A stretch of 64,000 nucleotides of DNA from Symbiodinium natans (Eukaryota > Sar > Dinophyceae > Suessiales > Symbiodiniaceae). Positions 38,566 to 50,525 of the stretch are shown here, piece by piece (the stretch's first letter is position 1; each line of letters opens with the position of its first letter). Below the pieces are notes generated by a model. The model was not told the origin of the DNA. It did not search any database and saw nothing but the letters and a program-made list of their open reading frames with translations. The position numbers were made by a program, and so were the translations under genes. The stretch spans positions 1 to 64,000 of the forward strand of contig CAJNDS010002541.1 of the NCBI GenBank assembly GCA_905221605.1, written 5' to 3'.

Positions 38566-41500
38566 CTTGAGAAGCGTAGAGTCGGCCCCTTTCAAGTATT
38601 AGAGAGGCTTTTAACAAATTGACTTTTTAATATGGACTTTTTAATTGAGACTTTTAATATAGGCGTCCCTTCTTTTTAGTCTACTCCGGGTTGTTTGGGC
38701 TTTCCATGACTCGCCGCTTTTTACATCAGGGTCTCCGTGTTTACGGCTTACGGGTCGTGGATGTCGATTGCCTGCTTGCGCAGCATATGTCGCAGCAGTA
38801 TAGTACAGATTGGCAGTCAAGATCCATCTTGATGGATGCCGATGTCACAGCCTGAGCTGAAAAATGAATGGGGGTTTTATCGAGTAGGCACAACTCACCT
38901 TCTCACTTCCCACTTTGTTTTTATTGTGTCACGTGCTGAGGACATCTACCAGTCCCTACCAGCTGCTCGAAGAACTTCGGGGACCGATCTGCCTGAGAGC
39001 CACAGAGTCCTCTCTCAGTTTGTCTTGCAAAAAAAGAGACTTGAGACTTAATTGTGCTCAGAGGAGCTGTTTCGAGGCACCCTCTTCGCCTTTGGCAGGT
39101 CCGAGTCTTAAGCTTTGAATCTTGGTCTTCTTATTACAGGGTACTCGACATCTTGTGTCTTTCACTCGACATCCCACATGACTCTTCTCTCGACTTGCCA
39201 GGGTTGTCCAGGTAGAAGAGACTTACAACATTTTCTGTGCCGACCCTTAGAGACATGCTGAAACGAAGCGCCGTCCTCTTTTAGAAGCGCATGCCTGGAA
39301 AACTCACCATAGGACCCAGGACTGATTCTACCAATGTCGAGCAAAAGGGAAGCTCTGATACTCGCGCCACGGACTCGGGACAGAGAAATGCTGCTCCAAG
39401 GAAATATCGTGAGGCGCTCGGCCTCTCAGCAGGATGCACCATGCTCATGAGCACCCTCCGACTTCTTCCACTTTCCTATCGGTTTCGCATGTTTCGCCCT
39501 CCGATGACATCTGGGTCCGAGCGGACACCACACGCACAGATTGAGCAGGCGTGTGGTGGGCCATTCGTTACGACTTCTTCTTATGCTTCTTGTTTTTCTC
39601 CCTTTTCTCTCCCCCAAAATCCCCCCACCATGATGGAATTCGCCCATGGGCAGTTGGAACGAGATGTGAACCCATCGGGCTGCCGCTCTCAGCCAGTTTA
39701 ACGCTTCGTGCTTAACGCTTCAGCGAGGCCCAGCGAGTTTCAGGGCTCGTCAAACTCGTCAAAGTTTTCCAATCATTGCCATCTGAGCTTTTCGCCTGAA
39801 AAAAAAGCGCGCAGAGTGCGCATGCGTCCTGCAACCACAACGACACTCACAACGACGGGGAAGTGGGCTTAAGGTGATTGGCCGCTTCGCCGCTTCGCCG
39901 CTTCCGGGGCTTGGATTTTCCCTTTTGTTTGGACCGCAGCCTGTCGGGAGTTGTCACAATGACAGATCTGCCCGTCATAATACGCCGTTATGTTTTTGGG
40001 AAACTTCACGAGTCGGGGGCACGCTCCAGGCGACTTCTTTTGAGCCCATGCGGTTTTTGAGAATGCTTTGCGAATTGTGCATAGCAGCTCTTAGATCATG
40101 CGGTCCTGCAATTCAACAGAGTTCAACAGCGTTCGCAAGCAGGGCTGGTGTCTTTTGACTTCTCAAGCTTCGAGACGCGGACATTGACGAATCATGCGGA
40201 AGGACATTCGACGCACAGCCTTTGCCCTTCGCGGGCAGCAATTTGTGGAAGAAGTTGCTGTCAGAAAGTGCGGAAGGGCATGAGTCATGTCATGTCCGAC
40301 ATGGCATGATAACATGAGACGTCATTGAATCTATCTGCCCATTAATATGGCTTCGATTTCCTTGATTAAGCCTTAAGCCTTAATTAAACAGTTGAGTTGG
40401 AGTGAGGATCTCGGCCCGATCATATCTGCAGAGCCTCCCGAAAATCTCTTGTATTGGCAGCTTTCTGATAGCTGCTTGACTTCTCTGCGATCGGTTCCGC
40501 GGCCCGACATCCCTCGAAGCCAGCACTGCGATGCAGAACTCTGCGATGTGAAAGAAACATTAAACAGCAGAAGACCCCAGAAAGTCAGAGAATGTTGGCC
40601 TGTTGCGAGCGACAGCAGGAGATGGCATCATGAAATCTATCGAGCTTGAGAGACTCTGAGAGCACCGCTGAGGCAAAGTCGCCCCAGAGATAGCGAGGCT
40701 CCGAAAGGGGACGTTCTTGGATGGAGGCAAATGCGAGCCTTGTGGCCTTGAATAGCAGAGTCCGGAAGAGCTGAGTCAAGTTTGCCAAAGCTTGCTTTTG
40801 AGTGGAGGTGCGGCGACGCGGTGCAGGGCGGGGTGTCTTTCGCGGGGCCCGACGTGGAGCCGGTCTTCATCCTCGAGGCGCCACTAAAAGAGAACTGAAA
40901 CAGCGAGGGGGGGGGGGGGGCAAAATTTCAGAGCGAGCACAAGAGCGCAAGTCAAAGCCATGAGCAAACGCCCAGAAGTTCAGAAGTGTCAATGCTCTTT
41001 CAGTGCTCTTGCAATGCAACACACGTTCTCTTCCTTGTTCTTTTTTTGTGCGTAAGATTCTTGATTTTTGCACTTGACAGCGCGCCAGTTGGGTGGCACG
41101 GCTCTCCGCGTCGGCGCCCGGTGCACCCCATGGAGATCGCTCAGAGAGAAGCGCTCTCTGAATGAGAGGGTCCTCTCGAATTTGCAAGTGTTCTGCGCAG
41201 CCTTGTTCAGAAGAGAGCTAGCAGCAAGCTTTTTGAAGTACACGGAAATTCAATCATACACAATAGAGAGAAATCTGGACTATCGATATATACATAGAAG
41301 CTGTGAATCTTCTACTTGTTGTTTTTTCCTTGAGGTGCCCCGGGAGAACTTCCGCGTCCTCCATGGCCCCTCGGCCTCGGCCATCGCCTCGGCTCCTGCC
41401 TGCGAGGCGCGGCGCGAAACTTCCGGGGGAAGGGGGGGGTGTGCTCAGGGTTTGGGTATAGGGTATAGGGTTCAGGGTGTGGAGAGCTCCCCGGGCCCCG

Positions 41501-42038
41501 GGAGCCGGACTTCGGGGGAAGTTTTCACGCTCTGCTCTTCGCGAGGTCCCCTGCCCGCCCCTTGCGCTGGGGAGCCGGCTCCAGCCAGGCAAGGATATTG
41601 CAAAGCATATGAAAACACAGTTTATGATAATGCAGTAGAAGACAGTACAATCTGGTCTAATGCAGTTGTTGCTCGCTTCTGGGGCGGGCAGAGACCATGT
41701 TGCCCCCAGCATGCCCGAATTCTTGTTTCAAGTGAGTCATATAATACTCATTCTGATCTGTTCATGTGATGAGCCGGCCCTGCAGCACCCACGCGGCCGT
41801 TGCGTTTGCCTGTGCGCGTCTGCCCGCGCATTAAAACACCTGGTTCTACGAATGGTCGGTGCAGTGGAGGCTTTTGGAGCAGGATCCTGACAGATGATGC
41901 GCGTGCCCGGCCGGGTTGATTCAGCTGGTACCAGGGACCATTGCAGTTCGTGTGTGTGTGTGTGTGTGTAGAGATCGTAGATGTCTGTAGTGTAGAGGCC
42001 GTCAATATACGGAGCTGCTTCGCCAATTGACGTGGCAG
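38566..42038. other. Long stretch without supported genes
   Basis: No exon stands out. A minus frame at 40585-40788 (MANLTQLFRTLLFKATRLAF) ends properly and could be a small gene, but lacks support. A run of 14 G sits at about 40907-40920 and a short degenerate TTTAGGG-like patch at about 41445-41480. (GT)n occurs near 41951-41968. Confidence 0.3.
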
Positions 42039-42890
42039 GAGGGACTTCCTGGCGGAGCAGCACCTCGACCTGCAGATCGGGGTCCGGCGAATTCGTTGTA
42101 TCTCATGGTATATCCTGTTGATGTATACACTCAAAGAGCAAGTAGCTGAAGCTTCTGCGTCACCAGCCATCCACCACCGTGCCGGGCGGCACATCGTCAT
42201 GTTTGGCACCAGCTCATATCAAGGTTGTGGTGAGTGTGCGTTTGCCCTTTCGGGAAAACAATCTGAGCATCTGCCAGGTGGACGAGAGCCTCAAGGGCCC
42301 GGAGCAGCGCCTCTTCTACCTGAGGAGAGTGCGAAGGGGGAGAAGGGGGAGATGGGACTCTGCTTTCGTGAATCAACTTGCAAGCGCGAGTAACCTCAGC
42401 GAGCTGTCGATGAAGGTGGAGGGCGCTCCGGAGGCGAAGTGCGAGTCGTGCGAAGTGCGAAGAGTTTTTGTTCTTTTCGACCCGGTTCCGACGCCAAGAA
42501 TTGAAACTTCAGACTCTCGGAAGCTGCCATGCACAGGGACATGACAGCGTCCGCTTTCCGGTCGAGGTGCGCGTGGTGTCTGTGTGTGCAATTGTGTGCA
42601 CAAGGTCATTCCTGCTTAGGCAGACATGGGTGTCATGAATTGCTGGTGGCCCCCGTCCCCACCCGCAGGTTCGTGCAATTATAAGGTGTTTTCGGGACGC
42701 AGGACGGCCGGTGGCAGCTGCGCCATGGCGACACCGTCCTCTTGAACCACCGCAAGGCCTCTCACTGTACCAGGACGTTCCAGACCGTATCTCTGCCAGA
42801 CTCTGCCACCCTTGGCCGCATCCGCCCAGGGGAGCTCCATGTGGATGTGTTTCCGCGAGTTCGCGGCCAAGGCGCCAAACTTCCGGGACA
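42039..42890 (+). CDS. Three exons of an unknown protein
   Basis: Exon about 42039-42096 follows cgtggcag and encodes RDFLAEQHLDLQIGVRRIR. Exon about 42221-42375 encodes KVVVSVRLPFRENNLSICQV then DESLKGPEQRLFYLRR. Exon 42703 to about 42890 follows acgcag and encodes DGRWQLRHGDTVLLNHRKAS, ending around DVFPRVRGQGAKLPG. The third is the strongest, a beta-rich pattern. Whether they form one gene is inferred only from shared strand and spacing. KVVVSVR weakly recalls a kinesin motor N-terminus, but no P-loop is present, so I do not assign it. Confidence 0.45.
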
Positions 42891-44104
42891 CTTCTGCAAC
42901 ACTAGACTCCACTTCTTAGTTGGCTGGTTTTGTCGCTTTTGTCAGCTTAAGGCTTACACCATCTTTTGTTATGTTTTGTCCGGTAGCACACATTGATGGT
43001 GGAGTGAATACGCAAGCCCTCCTCTTTCACGAGCGAAGGCCGGAATGCGGCAGAACTGACATCTGAAGACTGCGCCCAGATGTGCCCACAATTCCCACAA
43101 CAGCTCAACTCCCTTTTGCCTTTGTGCAATGCCCTTTGCCAGTCTTTGCCTCTGCCCCGGCAGGCACCGTCCCTGGGTGATGCCTAGGGCCAGCGAGGGC
43201 CGACGAGCACATCGACAGGCGGCCGATGCGGCCGACCAGCGCAGTGCAGCGCGGTACTCGAGATCAAAAGAACGAGGCGAAAGACACTTTGCGGGAGTGG
43301 GCTTTTGCCTCCTTGACCCTAAATCCCCATAGCCCTCAAGGCTGAAACCATCTGAAACCCATCACCACAGATCAGGCGCCCTACGCCCCCAACCCCAAAG
43401 GCTTCCAATCTGAAATCCAGACATGCCTCCAGGGATCCAACACACGCACGTGACGCACATGAGCCAAGAGCAGCTTTACATTGTTGTCAGATACGTGAGA
43501 GACAGGATCCTGTGGTAATGGGGGTCACCATGATGTAGAGAACTTGCACTCCCACGCGATGCGCGCCATAACCCTGCGGCCACATTAATATCGAGTTGAG
43601 CCCTTGTGCAAGTGTGCTGCGTGAGACATAAATGAGCGTCCTCCGATCCGCAGAATGGACAAGAACAAGTCAGTGTAACTTAGAAACACTCTGAATATAT
43701 CAAAGCCCATCCGGGAAGTCGCGGCATTTGGTTTTGTGGAGACAGGCTCCGGAGTTATGTTGTCAACGCCGCAAAAGAACAAGTTGCACACATTCCGCGA
43801 GTGGATCGTCTTGACATCGGAAGAACTTTCCTGGACCGGGCCGTGCCTCAGAGAGCATGCAGAACATGTACCCAAGGGCACAGTTTGAAAACAATGCTTT
43901 CAAGCACACTGTCAGGTTCTAAGTGCCAGTCCATGCCAACTTAGCCTCGACTTAGCCTATGAGATCCAAGTCCACCAGAAGGCCTTTGGCCCGCCACAAG
44001 CAGCAAAGGGCAGAAGACGCAGCCGCAGTCGAACGAATGGGACTTGAAGATGTTTAACGGTCCTGCAAGATACTGACTGCAAAGATAAAACCCCAGCACG
44101 GCTG
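42891..44104. other. Mostly unassigned; one weak exon near 43162-43260
   Basis: After a ccccggcag acceptor at about 43162 the plus strand reads HRPWVMPRASEGRRAHRQAA and on to RSKERGERHF, plausible but not conserved with anything I know. The rest shows no gene. Confidence 0.3.
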
Positions 44105-44345
44105 CCCACGCCAAATCCCCAACCCCCCCGCTGTTTCAAGTCGTGCTTTAAGTCGTGCAAGCTTGCTTCAAAGCGTAGGCGTATTTTCAAAAAAACATGA
44201 TGCGAGCATTGTGTTTGCAAATGGGGGGGGGGGGGCTGCGCCCCCCCCAACCCCCCCGCTGTTTTAAGCCGTGCAAGCTTGCTTCAAAGCATAGGCGTCT
44301 TTTCGAAAATCATGATGCGAGCATTGTGTTGGCAGATGGGGGTCG
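44105..44345 (+). repeat. ~125-bp tandem duplication with G-run/C-run hairpin
   Basis: CCCCCCGCTGTTTCAAG...GCAAGCTTGCTTCAAAGC...GATGCGAGCATTGTGTTTG (44125-44220) repeats at 44250-44335. Between them a run of about 14 G is followed by CTGCG and 8 C, a perfect G/C hairpin. Confidence 0.88.
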
Positions 44346-44349
44346 TGCA

Positions 44350-47300
44350 AGCTTGCATTGGATGATCATTACTTCTGTGAGAACCAATGCGCGAGTAGTC
44401 AAATGCTGAAAAATGATACGCGACGATCCTGGTAAGCGTCGAAGCCTGAATCGTAGTCTTAGATGTTGACGTGCATAGTGGGCATCTTTCTGCGTACTTC
44501 TTGCGCGCCCATCACTTGCGGCTCAAGCGGAGATACAGGTTGATAGCTTTTCCTTGATTCTATGGGTGGTGGTGCGTGGCCGGTATGAGTTGGTGGAGTG
44601 ATTTGTCTGGGTAATTCCGATAACGAACGAGACCTTAACCTGCTAAATAGTTACATGTAACCTCGGTTGCATGGGCAACTTCTTAGAGGGATCTTGTGTA
44701 ACGCCAGGAAATTCATGCTCTCAACGAGTTTGCAAGGATGGCCCCCAAAGGTGGCAAGCCCAAAGGGTCCGGGCCTATACATCAACCAACTTTTCGCTTC
44801 ACCGCTGTGAGAAAACCATAGTGAACGCCAGCTGAGGCCAGCAGCAGCCCGTGCTTCTGCTTCGGAAGGTACTTCCTTTCAATTTTGTAAAGCTGCCCTC
44901 AAACCCAAACTCCAAGCCCCCACTTACTAAGCCGTGTCGGTTCGCGTCGCGTCCAGGCAAAGATGACGACGCCTCCCGCAGCTCCTCAAAGGCTGGGCAG
45001 GGTCTTAAGCGGCAGATATCTGGGCGCCCTGAACGGCTGTCCTAAGCACCGTCCTTACCGGGGTCTACCGGGGCTTCTCCTGCACCAATCCCATTAATTA
45101 CTCTTTCTGCATCCAAAGTTATCCTGCCAGCTCGCTGCAGCGTAGCTCCGGGGCTATGGATTCGGGGTAATGGGGCTGCTCCCTTGCTGCAGTCTGGCCA
45201 ATGGTGAAGTTTATGTAGAAAGGCAGAAAGGGTTAACCTATCTTGGTTCAGCTGTGCTCGATGGTGGTGCATGCTCTGGCTTGAAGGTATCCAGGCTTGA
45301 GCCAAGAAGCTCCTCACACATCTCCTACTCAACTAAGCCCAGAACATTGAGACAGGAAGGCGCAGCTGATTCCAAAGGAGGCGTTGCCCTCAATGCAGCA
45401 ATCATATGTCATATATGACAGAACGCGCGCATCATGTTTTTTCACATGCGAGCGCAGTTGTTGACTGCATTTAGTGAGGCGGTGCTTACATTGTATCGTC
45501 GAGACGTGTTAAACTGCTGAGGCCTTCAAACGCTGCACCGAGGCTTGCGCGGAGAGTGGGGGGCTGAGGGGGGCTGAAGGTGTGAGTGTGACTGTAAAGA
45601 AGCGTGCGGTCTGATTTAGAGCCGTAGTTGGGAGTCATTGGCAGAAGCGAAAGCCCTATACCCAGGCTGTCCCAAGGGCGCAAGCGGCGGCCCTGGTGTC
45701 GGTTTATGGAAGTCGCTTCACTGATGTAAGAAACCACGCAAACCCGATTGTCATGAACGCCAGCTGAGGACAGCAACAACCCGTTCTTTTCCAGCTTCCA
45801 AAGGTGACGGCGTCTCCCGCAGCTCCGTAAAGGCTGTGGCGGGGGTTTAAGCAGCAGATATCTGGGCGCCCTGAACGGCAGTCCTACTGTAAGCGCTGGT
45901 ACCGTCCTTACCGGGATCTACCGGGGCTTTCTCCTGCACATTCCTGCACCATTCCCATTACTCTTTCTGCGTCCAAAGTTATCCTGCCAGCTCGCTGCAG
46001 CGTAGCTCCGGGGCTATGGATTCGGGGTGATGGGGCTGCTCCCTTGCTGCAGTCTGGCCAATGGTGAAGTTTATGTAGAAAGGCAGAAAGGGTTAGCCTA
46101 TCTTGGCTCAGCTGTGCTCGATGATGGATGATGGTGGTGCCGCAGCTTGGCTTGAAAGCTTAAGTATCCAGGCTTGAGCCAAGAAGCTCCTCGCACATCT
46201 CCTAGTCAACCAAGCCCAGAACATTGCGACAGGAAGGCGCTGCTGTTTCCAAAGGTGGTGTTGCCCTCAATATCATGTATGACAGAACGCGCGCATCATG
46301 TTTTTTCACATGCGAGCGCAGTTGTTGACTGCATTTAGGGTTGAGGCGGTGCTTACATTGTATCGTCGAGACGTGTTAAACTGCTGAGGCCTTCATACGC
46401 TGCACCGAGGCTTGCGCGGAGAGTGGGGGGCTGAGGGGGGCTGAAGGTGTGAGTGTGACTGTAAAGAAGCGTGTGGTCTGATTTAGAGCCGTAGTTGGGA
46501 GTCATTGGCAGAAGCGAAAGCCCTATACCCAGGCTGTCCCAAGGGCGCAAGCGGTGGCCCTGGTGTCGGTTTATGGAAGTCGCTTCACTGATGTGAGAAA
46601 CCACGCAAACCCGATTGTCATGAACGCCAGCTGAGGCCAGCAACAACCCGTTCTTTTCAAGCTGCCAAGGGTGACGGCGTCTCCCGCAGCTCTTTAAAGG
46701 CTGGGGTGGGGGCTTAAGCGGAAGATATTATCTGGGCGCCCTGAGCGGCAGTCCTAAGTGCTGCAAATCCTGGAACCCTGCCTGAGCCCTACAAGCCCCA
46801 CCCCATTGAATGTCGGGGAGTATGAAGTCCCCTTACCTAGACCCTTAAATGCAGCACCTTTCTTTGGATGACCTGTTTATGGTTAGGATTCCGTAGTAAG
46901 AAACTAAGGTCACCAAAAAACTACTCAGCAGCTGCACACAAAAACATCGACGCAATCGTAGTAGCCAGGCGTTGATCTTCAGGATGCAGGGTTGCGGAAT
47001 CAAGGGTCATAAGGTTTAGTCGACATCGTCACCATGCGCCCGACCCGGCTAACATCGTAGTAGCCACCATCGCCATACATCGGCATCACCGGCCCAGGAG
47101 ACTGTCGCCAAAGGTTTGGGGATAAGATGTCTGCAGGCTAAATGGTCAGGGATGCTTCAGGACCGGGATAATGCCTCGAGAAGCTAAGCCGCATGTTGCA
47201 CTTAGGTTGCCGACGGCGGGCCTGAAATGAACCCTACGTAAAGAGTCGTACTTTGGGCTATCTCACGCTGCCGATGCTGGACATGGACAGTACGTACGAT

Positions 47301-47958
47301 AGTGATAGAATACTGATAGAATCGAACCCAGCGAAATCCTAGTCCTCGTCTGCCAATTCAGACACTCCCTTACCTACAATGAACACCCCTCAGATTTTAA
47401 GTAGAGCCGCACGAGTCATGCTCGAGTCGAGAAAGTTCCAGCCTACTCACGCTGAGACGGTGTGTGCACTGGGATCTCAGCTCCACAAGGACACCCACAA
47501 CGCACTCTCTCACCACTCTCCGTATCCATGGTTGCATGGTACCGGGATCTACCGGGCTTTCTCCTGTTCCAGTACTCTTTCTGCATCCAAAGTTTTCTTG
47601 CCAGCTCGCTGCAGCGTAGCTCCGCCACTGTGGATTCAGGGTAATGGGGCTGCTCCCTTGCTGCAGTCTGGCCAATGGCGAAGTTTATGTAGAAAGGCAG
47701 AAAGGGTTAGCCTGTCTTGGCTCAGCTGTGCTCGATGGTGGATGACGGTGGTACATGCTCAGCTTGGCTTGAAAGTACCCCGGCTTGAGCCAAGAAGCTC
47801 CTCGCACATCTCCTAGTCAACCAAGCCCAGAACATTGCGACAGGAAGGCGCTGCTGTTTCCAAAGGTGGTGTTGCCCTCAATATCATGTATGACATAACG
47901 TGCGCATCATGTTTTTTCACATGCGAGCGCAGTTGTTGACTGCATTTAGGGTTGAGGC
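44350..47958 (+). repeat. 3.6-kb segmental duplication, left copy
   Basis: From CATTGGATGATCATTACTTC onward the sequence matches 52461-56052 almost base for base, with rare substitutions and short indels such as an AAGATGTCTGCAGGCT insertion near 47128. The left copy begins abruptly within the last codons of the ORF seen intact at 52214-52516. Confidence 0.95.
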
Positions 47959-48388
47959 GGTGCTTACATTGTATCGTCGAGACGTGTTAAGCTGCTGAGG
48001 CCTTCATACGCTGCACCGAGGCTTGCGCGGAGAGTGGGGGGCTGAGGGGGGCTGAAGGTGTGAGTGTGACTGTAAAGAAGCGTGTGGTCTGATTTAGAGC
48101 CGCAGTTGGGAGTCATTGGTGTGGTCTGATTTAGAGCCGTAGTTGGGAGTCATTGGCAGAAGCGAAAGCCCTATACCCAGGCTGTCCCAAGGGCGCAAGC
48201 GGTGGCCCTGGTGTCGGTTTATGGAAGTCGCTTCACTGATGTGAGAAACCATGTAAGCCCGCTTGAGGCCAACAACAACCCGTTCTTCTCAAGCTGCCAA
48301 GGGTGACGGAGTCTCCCGCAGCTCTTTAAAGGCTGGGGTGGGGGCTTAAGCGGAAGATATTATCTGGGCGCCCTGAGCGGCAGTCCTA
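45048..48388 (+). repeat. ~850-bp tandem units, left array
   Basis: Units start at ACCGTCCTTACCGGG-like sequence (about 45048 and 45901; a third, spaced version near 47540) and end near CTGAACGGCAGTCCTA. A partial unit end precedes at 44830-45046. Blocks recurring in each: CTCGCTGCAGCGTAGCTCCG, GTTTATGTAGAAAGGCAGAA, GTATCGTCGAGACGTGTTAA, ATACCCAGGCTGTCCCAAGG. The third unit contains a ~50-bp local duplication (about 48085-48160). Possible roles: a transcribed repeat or a decayed transposon. I see no tRNA, 5S or SL RNA gene in the unit. Confidence 0.9.
45486..45779 (-). CDS. 97-aa minus-strand ORF repeated in the 850-bp units
   Basis: Reads SSAGVHDNRVCVVSYISEAT, later GLSLLPMTPNYGSKSD and SSLTRLDDTM, then stop. 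The same full-length ORF is present at 46353-46646, 53596-53889 and 54470-54763 with a few substitutions. It is broken in the third unit (47960-48250) and diverged at 56048-56284. Persistence in four copies may just reflect recent duplication. No family recognised. Confidence 0.3.
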   Translation of the reverse strand: MLLSSAGVHDNRVCVVSYISEATSINRHQGRRLRPWDSLGIGLSLLPMTPNYGSKSDRTLLYSHTHTFSPPQPPTLRASLGAAFEGLSSLTRLDDTM

Positions 48389-48791
48389 AGTGCAGCAAAT
48401 CCTGGAACCCTGCCTGAGCCCTACAAGCCCCACCCCATTGAATGTCGGGGAGTATTTACCTAGACCCTCAAATGCAGCACCTTTTTTTGGATGACCTGTT
48501 TATGGTTAGGATTCCGTAGTAAGAAACTAAGGTCACCAAAAAACTACTACATTGAAGGGTCTAGGTACATGGCCTTACATACTCTTGGCATCTCCTCGCC
48601 TTGTAGCCCCGGGCAGGGGATAGCAGCTGAAAGTACCAGTAGGAATAGTTGTCATATCACAAGATTGTATCAGCAGCTGCGCACAAGAAGATCGATGCAA
48701 TAGTAGGATCTTGGTCCAGTAGAGCCCGACGGGCAGCTCGAGGCATGGGCATATTATGATTTGAGGCTCGGGCATCTCGTGGCCTGCGCAT
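48389..48791. other. Exit of the repeat array, no gene
   Basis: Shares a further block with 46770-46930 and 54890-55035 (CCTGAGCCCTACAAGCCCCA and TTTATGGTTAGGATTCCG), then becomes unique near 48550. Confidence 0.6.
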
Positions 48792-49070
48792 GTGTGGATA
48801 ATGGGCAAACTTATTGGCTGCCGTGTGTCGCTCAAGACCGCGCAAGGTCTGTCGGTTGTTTTCCCAACCAATCGAATGCAGGCTGAGACGCCGCGCGATC
48901 TGGTGAAGCACAAGGACGTCCTGGTCCTGGCCTCGTTGGATTTTCTTGCTTTCTGGCATTTTGGCTTCCTGGTGTGTCCTCTTTTCACGCAGCAAGGCCA
49001 CGCCAAGCACCACCAGTGCATGCAGCTCAACAAAGGAGGCCTGGTACATTGCACATGTCACGAAAGCTAG
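48792..49070 (+). CDS. Possible exon(s), unknown protein
   Basis: The plus frame reads MGKLIGCRVSLKTAQGLSVV and, near the end, GHAKHHQCMQLNKGGLVHCT then CHES and stop. The second part follows a CAAG that may be an acceptor. A 134-codon minus frame overlaps fully. Neither strand is decisive. Confidence 0.3.
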   Translation: MWIMGKLIGCRVSLKTAQGLSVVFPTNRMQAETPRDLVKHKDVLVLASLDFLAFWHFGFLVCPLFTQQGHAKHHQCMQLNKGGLVHCTCHES

Positions 49071-49633
49071 CTCCTTGGAGCTTGCGAGAGTTGTCGTTTA
49101 CAACCCTTCTCTTTAGTTTTCAGGTGGGCGGCAAGCGACCCCGACCCTTAACTGGTATGAAAATCAAGAAGTTAAAGGGCTGCGAGGGGGGGGGGCGCCC
49201 CTTCCCCCCTTCAAGATTGATTCTGCCAATCTTTTGGTCCCCCGCCCCCCATTCAAGGTTGCGTCAATTGATTTCAGGGGAGCGGGGGGGCCCCCCCCCC
49301 CAGTAGGCCCCCCCTTCACCCACACCAGAACCAAGTCGAAGCATGAATCTCACAACGGACCTGTCAGCTTTTACCCTAAGTCCGAGGCCCCAAGCTTAAG
49401 CCCAGCCCTGCGCAGCAGAACCCATATCTGCTTACGCACCCTGGATGGATGATGGGAATGAGCAGCTCATGCGATTGCGTTTATTGTCGCCTAGCCGTGG
49501 CAGTTGAGATTTCTCGAGATTAACTTCAAGAAAGCTCTGCCGTTCGGAAGTAGGGTGTTGCTAGGGCGAACACGTATTACATCAGCACCATCGGCCCTTC
49601 GTCAATTCCATACGCTCGATGAAGCAGCTGTCA
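49071..49633. other. No gene seen; G/C homopolymer-rich
   Basis: Contains several G-run/C-run pairs (49187-49210, 49278-49312) that could form hairpins or quadruplexes. The N-terminal cyclophilin exon is expected here but not recognised. Confidence 0.35.
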
Positions 49634-49962
49634 GGTGGCATTGTTCCAAAGACCGTTGAGAACTTCCGCGCGCTTTGCGAGAATCCACCCGGCGAAGGGT
49701 TCAAAGGCCAGGTGGAATGTCCAAGAGTGCAGAGTCTAGGGATTGTGGGCATAAGGTAGTAGCGATGTGATGCTGACATAGGTACTGTGGACAAGCAATG
49801 TGAAAGCACTTGGCAGGATGCCCCTTCCACCGCATCATCCCGGGCTTCATGTGCCAGGCAGTGTTGAGGCCCACTCCCGAGTTTGGGGGCGCCCTGAGAA
49901 GTCTCGGCAGGGTGGTGACTTCACCAACTTCAATGGCACAGGGGGTCGAAGCATCTATGGCG
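49634..49962 (+). CDS. Cyclophilin-type peptidyl-prolyl isomerase, three exons
   Basis: Exon about 49634-49711 encodes GGIVPKTVENFRALCENPPG then EGFKGQ, the classical PKTxENFRALC motif. Exon 49816-49857 encodes GCPFHRIIPGFMCQ, with the catalytic Arg in FHRIIPGFM. A GC-AG intron (49858-49910) follows. Exon 49911 to about 49962 encodes GGDFTNFNGTGGRSIYG, the conserved QGGDFTxxNGTGGxSIYG strand. Together they give about 60 residues of a ~165-residue domain. The first junction allows either GT..CA or TG..AG cutting because of a shared G. Exons for the start (VFFDI-like) and for the C-terminal FFI/W/GKHVVFG part are not found, so the gene is either spread over longer introns or partial. The enzyme would catalyse proline cis-trans isomerisation in protein folding. 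Confidence 0.85.
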
Positions 49963-50525
49963 CAGCGCTTGGATTCATCTATGGCGAGTTTTGCTCTAGA
50001 GGGCCGTGGGTTGCCCAGCAGTCGCCACACTCAGCAAAGCCTGTTGCTTCTCATTCATCTCTCGAAAATGCATTGCTTCGCTGTCCGGCGTTTGTCTAGC
50101 TTTCGTAGCCCCAATGTCAAGCTGCACCTTTGCAACTCGCTGTCGGGCATCGGACGTAAGGCGATTGCGTCAATTGAGCTTGGCTTTCCTTGGGACAGCG
50201 CGCCCTTGCTCATCGACTGATGAGGACGTCTCCGGTGGCATCGCGTGGCAAGAGTCAGAGATTGTCAGGAGCTTATAGAGTTAACAGCGTACGGCTTAAC
50301 GTTGAGGGTGCAGGGTTCCATGACATCACATCAAACTTAGCGAAACTCTGTCAACAAAACGGCAGTGCGGAGCTCTCAGTGATTGCAGAATGCCTGCTGC
50401 AAAACTCGAAGACTAAGAACCTCGTCTTGACCACTGTGCGTCTGATCGTAAGGGTGCAGCTTCACTAAGAGCCCCATGAAAAGGGTGGCATTTTGCTTGC
50501 TTGGAACACGCATGTATATCTCTAA

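Noticed and set aside
42221-42375. Kinesin motor start (KVVVSVR)
   Set aside because: No P-loop or switch motifs in any nearby exon; resemblance limited to a few residues.
46170-46200. Spliced-leader similarity (CTTGAGCCAAGAAG) in the 850-bp units
   Set aside because: Only about 10 nt match on the minus strand and the rest differs; probably chance, and no SL RNA gene features follow.
50214-50262. Hammerhead ribozyme candidate (CTGATGAGGACGTCTC)
   Set aside because: The core lacks the required GAAA and matching stems.
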